Shown one piece after another: positions 18,013-26,795 of a stretch of 40,666 bases of DNA. Source of the stretch: Serratia sp. M24T3 (lineage in GTDB: Bacteria > Pseudomonadota > Gammaproteobacteria > Enterobacterales > Enterobacteriaceae); contig NZ_AJHJ01000042.1 in NCBI RefSeq assembly GCF_000257645.1, forward strand, positions 1 through 40,666, given 5' to 3'. The position numbers and the translations under genes were made by a program. Numbering within the stretch: the first letter of the stretch is position 1; each line of letters begins with the position of its first letter. The notes below the pieces were generated by a model, which worked only from the letters and a program-made list of their open reading frames with translations, made no database searches and was not told the origin of the DNA.

Positions 18013-18939
18013 TTAGAATATTGAACGGCCAATGCGTTGTGCCAGTATTTCTAAGGCAGCGGTTCCTGCCAAAGAGTTCCCTGCGGCATCAAGTTCAGGT
18101 GACCAGACGGCAATACACATCTCTTCTGGCACAACGGCGATAATTCCGCCCCCAACGCCCGACTTGCCCGGCATCCCTACGCGATAGGCGAATTCACCCG
18201 CGCCGTCGTACATGCCGCTGGTGACCATGAGTGCATTGATGTGACGCGCCTGACCAGGCTCAAGTAAAGGCTCTTCACTGCCCGGTGCCTGACCTTTGTT
18301 GACCAGGTAGAGGAATGTTCGCGCCAGCTCGCAACAACTCATTTTAAGCGAACAGTAGTTAAAATAGGTTTGCAGTACGGTAATAACATCGTTTTCAAAA
18401 TTACCAAACGACTTCATCAGATAGGCGATGGCCGCATTGCGATCTGAATGCTCGAACTCTGAACGCGCCACCAGCGGATCGTAATGAATATCCTGCTCGC
18501 CGGAGAGCTGGCGGACCACTTCCAGCATCCGCTGCTTGGGTGCCGCGAGGCGTGATTGCAGCATGTCGCAAATAACCAGCGCGCCGGGATTGATAAATGG
18601 GTTGCGCGGTTTGCCCTTTTCCAATTCCAACTGTACCAAAGAATTAAACGGCTGCCCGGAGGGTTCTTTACCTACGCGCTGCCAAATCTCGTGCTCTTCA
18701 TAGCGGCCCAGCGCCAGCGTAAGGCTCAGCACTTTGGAAATCGACTGGATGGAAAAACGCGTTTGAGCATCACCGGCAAAAAATTGCTGGCCGTCCACTG
18801 TGCAGACCGCAATGCCTAGATTATTGGGATCTACCGAGGCCAGCGCCGGAATGTAGTCCGCCACTTTTCCCTGACCAATCAAAGGCCGCACCTGCAACAG
18901 AATTTCTTCCAGCAGCCCGTTATCTAATTCAGTCACCAC
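18013..18939 (-). CDS. glsB: Glutaminase
   Basis: Glutaminase deamidates glutamine to glutamate and ammonia. The 308-residue protein matches the E. coli glutaminase 2 (YneH) family in length and sequence. It has a serine beta-lactamase-like fold with the catalytic pair S66-x-x-K69 in [12 protein letters not shown], then [13 protein letters not shown] (about 113-125), [15 protein letters not shown] near 245 and the [13 protein letters not shown] signature near 264-276. The start [20 protein letters not shown] aligns with E. coli. It lies between yggN and yggL on the minus strand, an arrangement I associate with Yersinia and Serratia; the E. coli gene is elsewhere. An ERIC element stands upstream. 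Confidence 0.95.
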   Translation of the reverse strand: MVTELDNGLLEEILLQVRPLIGQGKVADYIPALASVDPNNLGIAVCTVDGQQFFAGDAQTRFSIQSISKVLSLTLALGRYEEHEIWQRVGKEPSGQPFNSLVQLELEKGKPRNPFINPGALVICDMLQSRLAAPKQRMLEVVRQLSGEQDIHYDPLVARSEFEHSDRNAAIAYLMKSFGNFENDVITVLQTYFNYCSLKMSCCELARTFLYLVNKGQAPGSEEPLLEPGQARHINALMVTSGMYDGAGEFAYRVGMPGKSGVGGGIIAVVPEEMCIAVWSPELDAAGNSLAGTAALEILAQRIGRSIF

Positions 18940-18976
18940 CGTCGTTCCTTAAGATATTTATAAAATACTTAAAACG

Positions 18977-19117
18977 ATCCCCAAAGTAATTGGAGCGACA
19001 GCAAGGCGGCAAACAGACGAAGCCCGATGAGTTTATTTGTAGTTCATAACTACAAGTAAGTGATTCGGGTAAGCAAGAGCAGCCAGCACAGCTGTGGTTT
19101 CAAGAACAACGGGGATT
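18977..19117. repeat. ERIC element
   Basis: A roughly 141-bp imperfect palindrome between glsB and yggL, bounded by ATCCCC-like and GGGGAT ends. Its core AAGTAAGTGATTCGGGTAAG, and the following AGCAAGAGCAGCCAGCAC, match the remembered enterobacterial repetitive intergenic consensus (18 of 22 identities to the ERIC2 primer). The centre holds a perfect stem TTGTAGTT / AACTACAA with a 3-nt loop. The left arm (CAAAGTAATTGGAGCGACAG, GCGGCAAACAGACGAAG) also fits the consensus. Its size is close to the canonical 127 bp. It lies upstream of glsB (minus) and just past the yggL terminator. Confidence 0.85.
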
Positions 19118-19144
19118 AAAATAAAAGCGCCATGAAGGCGCTTT
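19117..19144 (-). terminator. Intrinsic terminator of trmB-yggL
   Basis: On the minus strand the stem AAAGCGCC / GGCGCTTT (arms 19137-19144 and 19124-19131) with a 5-nt loop leads into TTATTTTAAT. It directly abuts the end of the ERIC element. Confidence 0.85.
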
Positions 19145-19165
19145 GGATAGCTGCGGATTTAGAAA

Positions 19166-19492
19166 TCAATCCCACCAGATATCGAACAGTTCGCTAACTT
19201 CAACGTCCTGCATTTTATGGTCTTCCAACCATTTTTTCACCAGCTCACGATGCTCATCGGTGCAAAGACCGATTTCCTGCAGGCAAACCAGACCTTCCCA
19301 TTGCAGATAACCGCTGCCGTCAAAAGCCAGTTTGCCTGGCTCGATAGCGCCTTCGATGAATGCGTCCAGAGATTCGTCAATAGTATTAACGTCAGTGCCT
19401 TCCGGGAAGCGCCATTTTACTGAGAAACCCAGCTCTTGAAACTCTTCGATGTGTAACTTCTTACGTAAACGACGACTACGGTTCTTAGCCAT
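19166..19492 (-). CDS. yggL: YggL family protein (DUF469), ribosome-associated
   Basis: A 108-residue protein starting [20 protein letters not shown], closely matching E. coli YggL throughout: FSVKWRFPEGTDVNTID, AFDGSGYLQWEGLVCLQEIG and a C-terminal SELFDIWWD. YggL is reported to associate with the 50S subunit, and the very basic N-terminus (about seven Arg/Lys in the first dozen residues) fits RNA contact. Its start overlaps the trmB stop by one base (TAATG), so both RNA-linked proteins are translated from one message. Confidence 0.94.
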   Translation of the reverse strand: MAKNRSRRLRKKLHIEEFQELGFSVKWRFPEGTDVNTIDESLDAFIEGAIEPGKLAFDGSGYLQWEGLVCLQEIGLCTDEHRELVKKWLEDHKMQDVEVSELFDIWWD

Positions 19493-20211
19493 TATTGCTT
19501 CCTCTCAAACATCAGATCCCATACGCCGTGGCCTAAACGCTGACCACGCATTTCGAACTTGGTAACCGGGCGCGACTCTGGGCGTGGCACAAAGTTGCCT
19601 TCCGCCGACAGGTTACCGTAAGCCTCAACGCCGCTCATCACTTCGAGCATGTGTTCCGCATAAGGTTCCCAGTCAGTCGCCATGTGGAATACGCCACCCA
19701 GCTTTAATTTACGACGCACGAGTTCAACAAACGGGGTCTGAACGATGCGGCGCTTGTTATGACGCGCTTTATGCCACGGGTCAGGAAAGAATAGCTGCAC
19801 CATGTCGAGTGAGCCATCGGGGATCATGGTTTCGAGAACTTCGACTGCGTCATGGCACATCACGCGCAGGTTCTCGACACCCTCTTCCTTTGCAGTCATC
19901 AGACAGGCACCGACGCCCGGTGAATGGACCTCAATGCCGATAAAGTTATGTTCCGGGTGCTGCTGGGCCATTGTCACCAGCGAAGTTCCCATTCCGAAAC
20001 CGATTTCCAGCACAGTATGGGCTTCACGGCCAAACAGCGAGGCAATCTCGACAGGCTGCGACTGATACTCAACGCCCATCACCGGCCACAAATTTTCCAG
20101 CGCATACTCTTGACCTTTAGTCAGGCGGCCCTGGCGGCGCACAAAACTGCGGATACGGCGCATGGCGCGACCGTTTTCATCAAACTCCGGTGAAATGACG
20201 TCATTTTTCAT
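19492..20211 (-). CDS. trmB: tRNA (guanine-N7)-methyltransferase
   Basis: TrmB methylates G46 in the variable loop of tRNAs with SAM. The 239-residue protein begins [20 protein letters not shown], as in E. coli (239 aa), with a basic [12 protein letters not shown] segment near 24-35. The SAM-binding [10 protein letters not shown] motif follows near 70, then [13 protein letters not shown] near 95, CHDAVEVL near 118 and the signature [15 protein letters not shown] near 140-154. A frame 17 codons longer exists but its extension is not conserved. It diverges from mutY, with 221 nt between the starts, and is coupled to yggL. Confidence 0.96.
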   Translation of the reverse strand: MKNDVISPEFDENGRAMRRIRSFVRRQGRLTKGQEYALENLWPVMGVEYQSQPVEIASLFGREAHTVLEIGFGMGTSLVTMAQQHPEHNFIGIEVHSPGVGACLMTAKEEGVENLRVMCHDAVEVLETMIPDGSLDMVQLFFPDPWHKARHNKRRIVQTPFVELVRRKLKLGGVFHMATDWEPYAEHMLEVMSGVEAYGNLSAEGNFVPRPESRPVTKFEMRGQRLGHGVWDLMFERKQ

Positions 20212-20432
20212 AGTGCTTTCTATCTGTCTGGCGATAAATTTAGGGAAAGGCGCATTATCCAAAGATACCCAGCTTTAGCAAGCGATCGTTTAAAATCGGT
20301 CGGGAACATCTGCCATCACCCTTGCATTGCGAAGAATGAAGGTGATAAGGGAAAGTTCCGGTTTACACGCAAACCACTCTATGCTGCAATCCTTAGCTAA
20401 ATTTTAACCCCGATGGGATCTGTAATACGCCT

Positions 20433-21488
20433 ATGATGGAAGCGCATCGCTTCGCGCCTGCGGTACTCGATTGGTATCAACGTTATGGTCGTAAGACCCT
20501 GCCGTGGCAGCTCGAAAAAACACCTTATAAAGTCTGGCTCTCCGAGGTTATGTTGCAACAAACGCAGGTTGCAACGGTAATCCCTTACTTCCTGCGCTTT
20601 ATGCAACATTTTCCAGACGTAAAAGCGCTGGCTGCTGCTCCGCTGGATGAAGTTCTGCATTTGTGGACCGGATTAGGTTATTACGCCCGCGCCCGCAATT
20701 TACACAAAGCCGCGCAAACTATTGTGGCACAACATAACGGCGAATTCCCGACCACTTTTGAAGAAGTTAACGCATTGCCTGGCGTGGGTCGCTCAACAGC
20801 AGGCGCGGTACTTTCTCTGTCGCTTGGTCAGCATCACCCGATCCTCGACGGTAACGTCAAACGCGTGCTGGCTCGCTGCTATGCTATCGACGGCTGGCCG
20901 GGCGAGAAAAAGGTTGAAAACCGCCTATGGGAGATCAGCGAAAAAGTGACTCCCGCCGAAGGCGTCCAGCAATTTAACCAGGCAATGATGGACCTTGGCG
21001 CGATGGTCTGCACGCGTTCTCGTCCGAAATGCGAGCTGTGTCCCTTGAGTTTTGGCTGCGTTGCCTATGCCAATCATAGCTGGGCGAGTTATCCTGGAAA
21101 AAAACCCAAGAAAACTCTGCCAGAAAAAACTGCCTGGATGCTGATGATTCAGCAAGGAGATAAAGTTTGGCTGGAACAGCGCCCGCCGGTAGGCCTTTGG
21201 GGCGGTCTGTTTTGCTTCCCACAGTTCAGCAATGAAGATGAGTTAATAGGCGCAGGCAAGAAATACGAGGTGCCGCGTAAGTCGATGCAACAAATGGTCG
21301 CTTTCCGCCACACTTTTAGCCATTTCCATCTAGATATCGTCCCAATGTGGATAAATATCGACTCGGCAGCAGGTTGCATGGATGAAGGCTCAGGTCTCTG
21401 GTATAACTTAGCGCAGCCACAGTCTGTCGGGCTGGCTGCCCCGGTCGAACGCCTGCTGGCGGAGTTGACCAAGGGGTTGCCGCGATAG
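20433..21488 (+). CDS. mutY: Adenine DNA glycosylase
   Basis: MutY removes adenine mispaired with 8-oxoguanine. The 351-residue protein (E. coli 350) has the helix-hairpin-helix [10 protein letters not shown] near 115-124, catalytic residues corresponding to E38 ([11 protein letters not shown]) and D139 ([10 protein letters not shown]), and the four iron-sulfur cysteines C193, C200, C203 and C209 (CX6CX2CX5C). The C-terminal MutT-like recognition domain includes [14 protein letters not shown] near 240 and [12 protein letters not shown] near 290. Two Met codons open the frame. It is the first gene of the usual mutY-yggX-mltC run, and yggX starts 92 nt downstream. Confidence 0.97.
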   Translation: MMEAHRFAPAVLDWYQRYGRKTLPWQLEKTPYKVWLSEVMLQQTQVATVIPYFLRFMQHFPDVKALAAAPLDEVLHLWTGLGYYARARNLHKAAQTIVAQHNGEFPTTFEEVNALPGVGRSTAGAVLSLSLGQHHPILDGNVKRVLARCYAIDGWPGEKKVENRLWEISEKVTPAEGVQQFNQAMMDLGAMVCTRSRPKCELCPLSFGCVAYANHSWASYPGKKPKKTLPEKTAWMLMIQQGDKVWLEQRPPVGLWGGLFCFPQFSNEDELIGAGKKYEVPRKSMQQMVAFRHTFSHFHLDIVPMWINIDSAAGCMDEGSGLWYNLAQPQSVGLAAPVERLLAELTKGLPR

Positions 21489-21580
21489 CAATACTTTAAC
21501 CCAACCTGCTGACAATATTGAATAATTATCCAATCGACAAGTGGGAAACGGCCCTCGGGGCCAATGACGAGGAATGAGTT

Positions 21581-21852
21581 ATGAGCAGGACAATTTTTTG
21601 TACGTTCTTGAATAAAGAAGCTGAAGGCCAGGATTTTCAGCTGTATCCGGGCGAAATCGGCAAACGTATTTATAACGAAATCTCCAAGGAAGCCTGGTCA
21701 GAGTGGATGAAGAAACAAACCATGCTCATCAACGAAAAAAATTAAGCATGATGAATCCGGAAGATCGCAAACTGCTGGAGCAGGAAATGGTCAAGTTCCT
21801 GTTCGAAGGCCATGATGTCCACATTGAAGGCTATACCCCGCCTTCTGAGTAA
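21581..21852 (+). pseudogene. yggX: YggX Fe(II)-trafficking protein, frameshifted at a 7-A run as read
   Basis: YggX protects Fe-S clusters from oxidative damage in E. coli and Salmonella. From ATG 21581 the reading [20 protein letters not shown] follows the family to MLINEKN, then hits TAA at 21743-21745 (54 codons). In the -1 frame the rest continues exactly as expected: [20 protein letters not shown] through EGYTPPSE, stop 21850-21852. The break is at AAAAAAA (21735-21741): one more A would restore a 90-residue protein, one shorter than E. coli. All other codons look intact. A sequencing or assembly slip in the homopolymer is the simplest explanation; a real mutation, or slippage that rescues the frame, is possible. 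Confidence 0.93.
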
Positions 21853-21920
21853 CATCAATATAATTGGGGCCGGATCCATTAGGATTTGGCCCTATTTTTC
21901 ATCACGATACGGCTATTAAG

Positions 21921-22997
21921 ATGAAGAAAATTTTAGCGTTGCTAGTGATCGCGCCTTTACTGATTTCCTGCTCGAGCCATAAGAATCAATTTAACGAAGC
22001 GTACGTCAAAGATACCAACGGTTTTGATATTTTGATGGGTCAATTTGCCCACAACATCGAAAACATCTGGGGCATTAATGAAGTTCTGATTGCTGGTCCA
22101 AAAGATTACGTAAAATATAGCGATCAGTATGAAACCCGCAGCCACATCAACTTTGAGGCGGGTACCATTACTATTGAAACAATTTCAGGTATCGATCCCA
22201 CTGATAAGCTGCGTCAGGCAATCGTCAAAACCTTGCTGGTTGGTGAAGATGCCAGCGGCGTAGACCTTTATTCCGACGCCAACGATATCCAGATCAGCAA
22301 AGAGCCGATGCTCTATGGTCAGGTGCTCGACAACACCGGGCAGCCGATCCGCTGGCAGGGTCGCGCCACCAGCTTTGCCGACTATCTGTTGCAATACAAG
22401 CTGCAACAGCGCCAGTCTGGCCTGCATATTATTTATTCCGTGACCATTCAGATGGTGCCAAACCACCTTGACAAACGTGCGCACAAATATCTGCCACTGG
22501 TGCGCGAAGCAGCAGCCAGATACGGCGTCGATCAGTCGTTGATTCTGGCGATTATGCAGACCGAATCGGCATTTAACCCGTATGCGGTCAGTAATGCCGA
22601 TGCTCTTGGGCTGATGCAGGTGGTGCAACACACTGCCGGTGCCGACGTTTTCAGGTCTGAAGGTCACTGGGGTACGCCGAGCCGAAGCTATCTGTTTGAT
22701 CCGGCTAATAACATTAATACTGGTACCGCCTATTTGGCCATTCTGCAAAACTCTTATCTCGCGGGTATCGCTAACCCTACAGCCAGGCGTTATGCGGTCA
22801 TTACTGCCTACAACGGCGGTGCGGGAAGTGTGTTACGTGTGTTCTCGAGCGACAAGACTCAGGCATTCAATATTATCAATAACATGTCGGCAGGTGATGT
22901 TTACGATACCCTGATCAATCGCCATCCGTCCGCGGAATCGCGCCGTTATCTGTATAAAGTTAACAACACTCAGAGAAGCTATCGTCGGACTGACTGA
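21921..22997 (+). CDS. mltC: Membrane-bound lytic murein transglycosylase C
   Basis: MltC is an outer-membrane lipoprotein that cleaves peptidoglycan between MurNAc and GlcNAc, forming 1,6-anhydroMurNAc. The 358-residue product starts [17 protein letters not shown], where LISC is the lipobox (lipid on C17). An N-terminal DUF3393 domain (about 30-185) precedes the SLT goose-lysozyme-like domain with catalytic E215 in [13 protein letters not shown], then [10 protein letters not shown] and [10 protein letters not shown] 19-codon-longer frame would put the lipobox too far in, so ATG 21921 is chosen. It follows yggX by 68 nt and ends at a strong terminator, as in E. coli. Confidence 0.97.
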   Translation: MKKILALLVIAPLLISCSSHKNQFNEAYVKDTNGFDILMGQFAHNIENIWGINEVLIAGPKDYVKYSDQYETRSHINFEAGTITIETISGIDPTDKLRQAIVKTLLVGEDASGVDLYSDANDIQISKEPMLYGQVLDNTGQPIRWQGRATSFADYLLQYKLQQRQSGLHIIYSVTIQMVPNHLDKRAHKYLPLVREAAARYGVDQSLILAIMQTESAFNPYAVSNADALGLMQVVQHTAGADVFRSEGHWGTPSRSYLFDPANNINTGTAYLAILQNSYLAGIANPTARRYAVITAYNGGAGSVLRVFSSDKTQAFNIINNMSAGDVYDTLINRHPSAESRRYLYKVNNTQRSYRRTD

Positions 22998-23018
22998 CGA
23001 AAATTTCTCGCCTAGTGA

Positions 23019-23048
23019 AACGGAGACCCTGTGGTCTCCGTTTTTTTT
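23019..23048 (+). terminator. Intrinsic terminator of mltC
   Basis: A 10-bp perfect stem AACGGAGACC / GGTCTCCGTT (23019-23028 and 23033-23042) with loop CTGT runs into eight T (23041-23048). Confidence 0.95.
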
Positions 23049-23230
23049 GCCTCAAGCTCCCCCTTGCAACAGGCCGATGAGATAAATTTATTTTAATTTG
23101 GTCGAAATTTGAAAATAGCGGCCGGGAAATCGCTTTATAGTCATTCTGTATGCCTTTAACTAACGTAATGACGTAATTACTTCTTTCAGCTCGCCGATTG
23201 CTTCCGTCGGCATTGGTTCATGGATGGATC

Positions 23231-24574
23231 ATGGTCATAAATAAAACCTCATCGCCTGCAATGCTGCGTTCGGTATCTGAATCTTCTATCTATCAATCTA
23301 CTTGTGACAGTGATTCTACCCATTCGCTGGACTATCTGGATCTCGCGCAAGCCAGCCAACAATTAACCAACAAACTGCTTTTCGCCCTGCAACAGCCCAG
23401 TGAAGCTGAAATCACCGCCACGTTAGGAGCATTAAACGAGATTCTCATTGCGGCCGAAAGGCAGGAAAGCGATGATTCGTTTTCCACGTTATCGACTGAC
23501 GCTCAGCTACTTTGCGACGAACTGAGTCACTATATTTTCGAAAACGAGGCACTGGTTGACTGCGAGTTGTGCAGCAGGCTACGAGATATCAATGACAGCA
23601 ATCCGCCCCCCCAGAGCCACTACGAGGGATGCTGGATGCGATTAAAAAACGTGTTGTGCATGGCCGCTGACGGTGACGTATGCCGCTATCTGCACAACGC
23701 CAGAAATATCGCCGTGCGCACCGTGCTCTGCGTCGCGCTACCTACTTTGTTACGGCAAATAGTCGCCTATGGAACTGAGTATATATTCAGTGAAGCTTCC
23801 CGATTTACTCTGGCGACTTTAGCCGGTACTTTGCCGTTAATCCTGAATCTGGCTGGCGGTGTTCGTGAGTATTTGCAGGGAACCAGTACGGCTGTCGGCA
23901 CCTTCTCAAGAGCGCTAAATATTGGTGTTTCTGCTGCGGCAATGATTGCGGCAGCCTCGACAGGTGTATTAGCGGGATTAGCCTCAACAATGGTTTCCTT
24001 TCAGGCTTATAGCGTGATGCGAGAAGGAGCTCAGTCTTGTATTCGCTTGGACAATCACCTGCCAGTGAAAGCTATCAGTACTTTTGCCACTGCCGGAATG
24101 TATATTCCCAATCAGATAGCAACTTCGCTAACCATGTCAGCAATCGCCTCGCCGTCGGGAAGCGCGGCAGCACTGTTGCAGGCCAACTATCGCGACGTCT
24201 GGCTCAATGATTTGAGTCGTGCAGCGTTGAATACGCTGGGTGAGGCGGCAGATTTAAGCGTATTTAGTGGATTAAACGCGATGCAAAACAGGATTAAATT
24301 ACGCAACGAACTGACTATAGGACTGCCGGACAAAAAGCACATGGCTGATACCTTTTTCAATGCCCTGGCCGCACGAATGGCGCTGATGAATACGCCGATC
24401 CTGGTCAGTACAGCGCTGAATACTGCTCTGGCCGAATATTTTGACCAACACACGCTTGGGCAGCTCGATGACATAATCTGCGCTGGCGTGCTCGGCTGCC
24501 TGTATCCCAGTTTTGTTGCGACCATCGTCGCTCATCCAGATAAACCCGACATATCAGACATATCGGAAGCCTGA
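23231..24574 (+). CDS. Unrecognised 447-residue protein with several hydrophobic segments
   Basis: I do not recognise this family. ATG 23231 follows a GGATGGATC stretch; a TTG 33 nt upstream would add 11 residues. The N-terminal 40 residues are Ser/Thr-rich and polar without a signal peptide (MVINKTSSPAMLRSVSESSI). Residues 40-150 are acidic and probably helical, with clustered Cys (111, 114, 134, 143, 151). From 159 to the end, six hydrophobic or amphipathic Ala/Thr/Ser-rich stretches alternate with loops (about 159-178, 192-212, 229-262, 280-308, 383-402, 414-434). The C-terminus is HPDKPDISDISEA. It is a single-gene unit between the mltC terminator and a bidirectional terminator, where E. 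coli has nupG. Base composition resembles its neighbours. A membrane-acting secreted effector is one guess from the shape, without motif support; an integral membrane protein is the other. Confidence 0.75.
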   Translation: MVINKTSSPAMLRSVSESSIYQSTCDSDSTHSLDYLDLAQASQQLTNKLLFALQQPSEAEITATLGALNEILIAAERQESDDSFSTLSTDAQLLCDELSHYIFENEALVDCELCSRLRDINDSNPPPQSHYEGCWMRLKNVLCMAADGDVCRYLHNARNIAVRTVLCVALPTLLRQIVAYGTEYIFSEASRFTLATLAGTLPLILNLAGGVREYLQGTSTAVGTFSRALNIGVSAAAMIAAASTGVLAGLASTMVSFQAYSVMREGAQSCIRLDNHLPVKAISTFATAGMYIPNQIATSLTMSAIASPSGSAAALLQANYRDVWLNDLSRAALNTLGEAADLSVFSGLNAMQNRIKLRNELTIGLPDKKHMADTFFNALAARMALMNTPILVSTALNTALAEYFDQHTLGQLDDIICAGVLGCLYPSFVATIVAHPDKPDISDISEA

Positions 24575-24583
24575 TTGCCGCAT

Positions 24584-24608
24584 AAAAAAACGGAGCTCGA
24601 GAGCTCCG
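24584..24608. terminator. Bidirectional terminator between the orphan gene and speC
   Basis: The perfect 7-bp stem CGGAGCT / AGCTCCG (24591-24597 and 24602-24608) with loop CGAG has seven A on its left (24584-24590, a T-run for the minus-strand speC transcript) and GCTTTACTTTTT on its right for the plus-strand gene. Confidence 0.88.
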
Positions 24609-24635
24609 CTTTACTTTTTAATCAGCCGAAATGCT

Positions 24636-26795
24636 TTATTCCGCGATGACATAACCCATGACGCGTTTCCAGCCCACGGTTTTTTCAACGTAAACACCCT
24701 GCAACTCTGGAGAGAAGCCCGGCAATATGTTGATGCCCTCTTCCAGCGCCATAAAGTAGCGCTGAACCGCGCCGCCCCAGAGTTCTCCCGGCACCACGCA
24801 AAGCACGCCCGGAGGATAAGGCAATGCCCCTTCCGCCGCGATACGCCCTTCGGCCTGGCTGATTGGCACCAGCTCAACGTTGTCACGAATAAATTCGCTG
24901 TGTGCGTCCTGCGCGTTCATCACCACCTGCGGGAAGCCCTTTTCGCGGAACATCTCTTTTTGCAGCTCTTTCACGTCAAAGCTGACATACAGATTGTGCA
25001 TTTCCTGACACAGCTGACGAATAGTGTAATCGCGATAACGCTCTTCGTTTTTGCGATACACGGTCGGCAACACTTCGCTCAGCAAGGCATCGTCTTCAAT
25101 GTAGCGCTCGAAACGGGCAATCTCTGCGACCAGATGCTGCATTTTCGCTGGCGTTTCGGCCGGCGTCAGCAGGAAAAGGATCGAGTTGAGGTCGCATTTT
25201 TCAGGAACAATGCCGTTTTCGCGCAAATAGTTGGCCAAAATCGTTGCCGGAATACCAAACTCGGTGTACTTACCGCTGCTGGCGTCAATGCCCGGCGTAG
25301 TCAGCAACAGCTTGCAAGGATCGACAAAATACTGCTTCTCGGCATAACCGGCGAAGGCGTGCCAACGCTCGCCAGGCACAAAATCAAAGAAGCGCACGTC
25401 GCTGGCCATCTGCTCGGTATCGTGATCTTGCCACGGCTTGCCGTCGATAACCGGCGGCACAAACGGCTGGATCATTTTGCACTGGTCAAGCAGCATTTTG
25501 CGGGTATCGATACCCAGTTTCACGCACTCCATCCACATGTGCCTGCCGCTGCCGCCTGCATGCATGCGCGCATTGACATCCAGCGCGGCAAACAGCGGAT
25601 AAAACGGGCTGGTCGAGGCGTGCATCATAAAGGCGTTATTGAGTTTTTTATGGCTGCAATGGCGCTTTTGACCCTTGATATGGTTGTCTTTTTTATGGAT
25701 CTGCGAGGTCTGCGAGAACCCGGCCTGCTGCTTGTGCACCGATTGGGTCACAATAATCCCCGGATCGTTTTCGTTCAGATCCAGCAGCAGCGGCGAGCAC
25801 TCTTTCATCATCGGAATGAATTGCTCATAGCCGACCCATGCAGAGTCAAACAGGATGTAATCACAAAGGTGGCCAATCTTCTCAACGACCTGACGGGCGT
25901 TATAAACCGTGCCGTCGTAGGTGCCAAGCTGGATAATTGCCAGGCGGAACGGGCGCTTCTCTGCCGCACGCTCTGGGGCAACTTCTTGAATTTGCTTGCG
26001 AAGGTAGCGCTCATCGAAACAAGCGGCATCAATACCTCCGATGAAACCAAACGGGTTACGCGCGGTTTCAAGATATACCGGCGTCGCACCGGCCTGAAGC
26101 AGAGCGCCGTGGTGGTTCGATTTATGGTTATTGCGGTCAAACAGCACCAGATCGCCGCGAGTTAGCAGCGCGTTGGTCACGACCTTGTTGGCCGCCGAGG
26201 TGCCATTCAGTACGAAATAGGTCTTGTCGGCGCTGAATACTTTTGCCGCATGCTTCTGCGCATCTTTGGCCGATCCTTCATGGATAAGTAAGTCACCGAG
26301 CTTAACGTCAGCGTTGCACATATCGGCACGAAAGATGTTTTCGCCAAAAAATTCAAAGAATTGGCGACCAGCAGGATGACGACGGAAAAATTCGCCCCCC
26401 TGATGTCCCGGACAGGCGAAGGTCGAATTTTCCATTTCGACGTATTTTTTAAGCGTGTCGAAAAACGGTGGGAATAATCCCTGCTCGTATTCGTCTGCAG
26501 CGGCTTCAAGCTGAGCGGCGTAGAACGCCTGGTTGGCATCGGCCAGCGCAAAAACGCCCTTCAGTGCCGCAAGATAATTTGGGGAAACCTGTTCCGCACC
26601 CTGTACTGCAACAAACGCAGGGATGCTGAATCCCAGAGCTTCGACTTCTGCCAGTCTGCCGTTATTAAGGTCATCCACGGAAATCACTATCGCCGCAACG
26701 TCGGTATAGTCGGCGTTTTCGAGGGCAACGACGCCGCGCGGTGTGTCGAGATGGGATGCCACGGAGGCGCTTGCTGCTATTTTTAACTGTTTCAT
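24636..26795 (-). CDS. speC: Ornithine decarboxylase
   Basis: The enzyme decarboxylates ornithine to putrescine. The 719-residue fold-type-I PLP protein has an N-terminal response-regulator-like wing domain (about 1-110), FACPGHQGGEFFRRHPAG (about 125-142), the PLP lysine near residue 363 in TQSVHKQQAGFSQTSQIHKK, LLTTPGID and a C-terminal domain with EGALPYPPGVLCVVPGE. The position beyond mltC is that of speC. In sequence, however, several stretches (MKQLKIAAS, DVAAIVISVDDLNNGRLAE, YLETARNPFGFIGG, CSPLLLDLNENDPGI) look as close to inducible SpeF as to SpeC, so the symbol is positional. No speFL-type leader peptide or adjacent potE antiporter gene is seen. GAGAG precedes the ATG. Confidence 0.9.
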   Translation of the reverse strand: MKQLKIAASASVASHLDTPRGVVALENADYTDVAAIVISVDDLNNGRLAEVEALGFSIPAFVAVQGAEQVSPNYLAALKGVFALADANQAFYAAQLEAAADEYEQGLFPPFFDTLKKYVEMENSTFACPGHQGGEFFRRHPAGRQFFEFFGENIFRADMCNADVKLGDLLIHEGSAKDAQKHAAKVFSADKTYFVLNGTSAANKVVTNALLTRGDLVLFDRNNHKSNHHGALLQAGATPVYLETARNPFGFIGGIDAACFDERYLRKQIQEVAPERAAEKRPFRLAIIQLGTYDGTVYNARQVVEKIGHLCDYILFDSAWVGYEQFIPMMKECSPLLLDLNENDPGIIVTQSVHKQQAGFSQTSQIHKKDNHIKGQKRHCSHKKLNNAFMMHASTSPFYPLFAALDVNARMHAGGSGRHMWMECVKLGIDTRKMLLDQCKMIQPFVPPVIDGKPWQDHDTEQMASDVRFFDFVPGERWHAFAGYAEKQYFVDPCKLLLTTPGIDASSGKYTEFGIPATILANYLRENGIVPEKCDLNSILFLLTPAETPAKMQHLVAEIARFERYIEDDALLSEVLPTVYRKNEERYRDYTIRQLCQEMHNLYVSFDVKELQKEMFREKGFPQVVMNAQDAHSEFIRDNVELVPISQAEGRIAAEGALPYPPGVLCVVPGELWGGAVQRYFMALEEGINILPGFSPELQGVYVEKTVGWKRVMGYVIAE

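Noticed and set aside
24513-26165. 550-codon plus-strand frame opposite speC
   Set aside because: It lies wholly antisense to a clearly conserved ornithine decarboxylase gene; its His/Arg/Gln-rich composition is typical of a frame created by the codon usage of the real gene.
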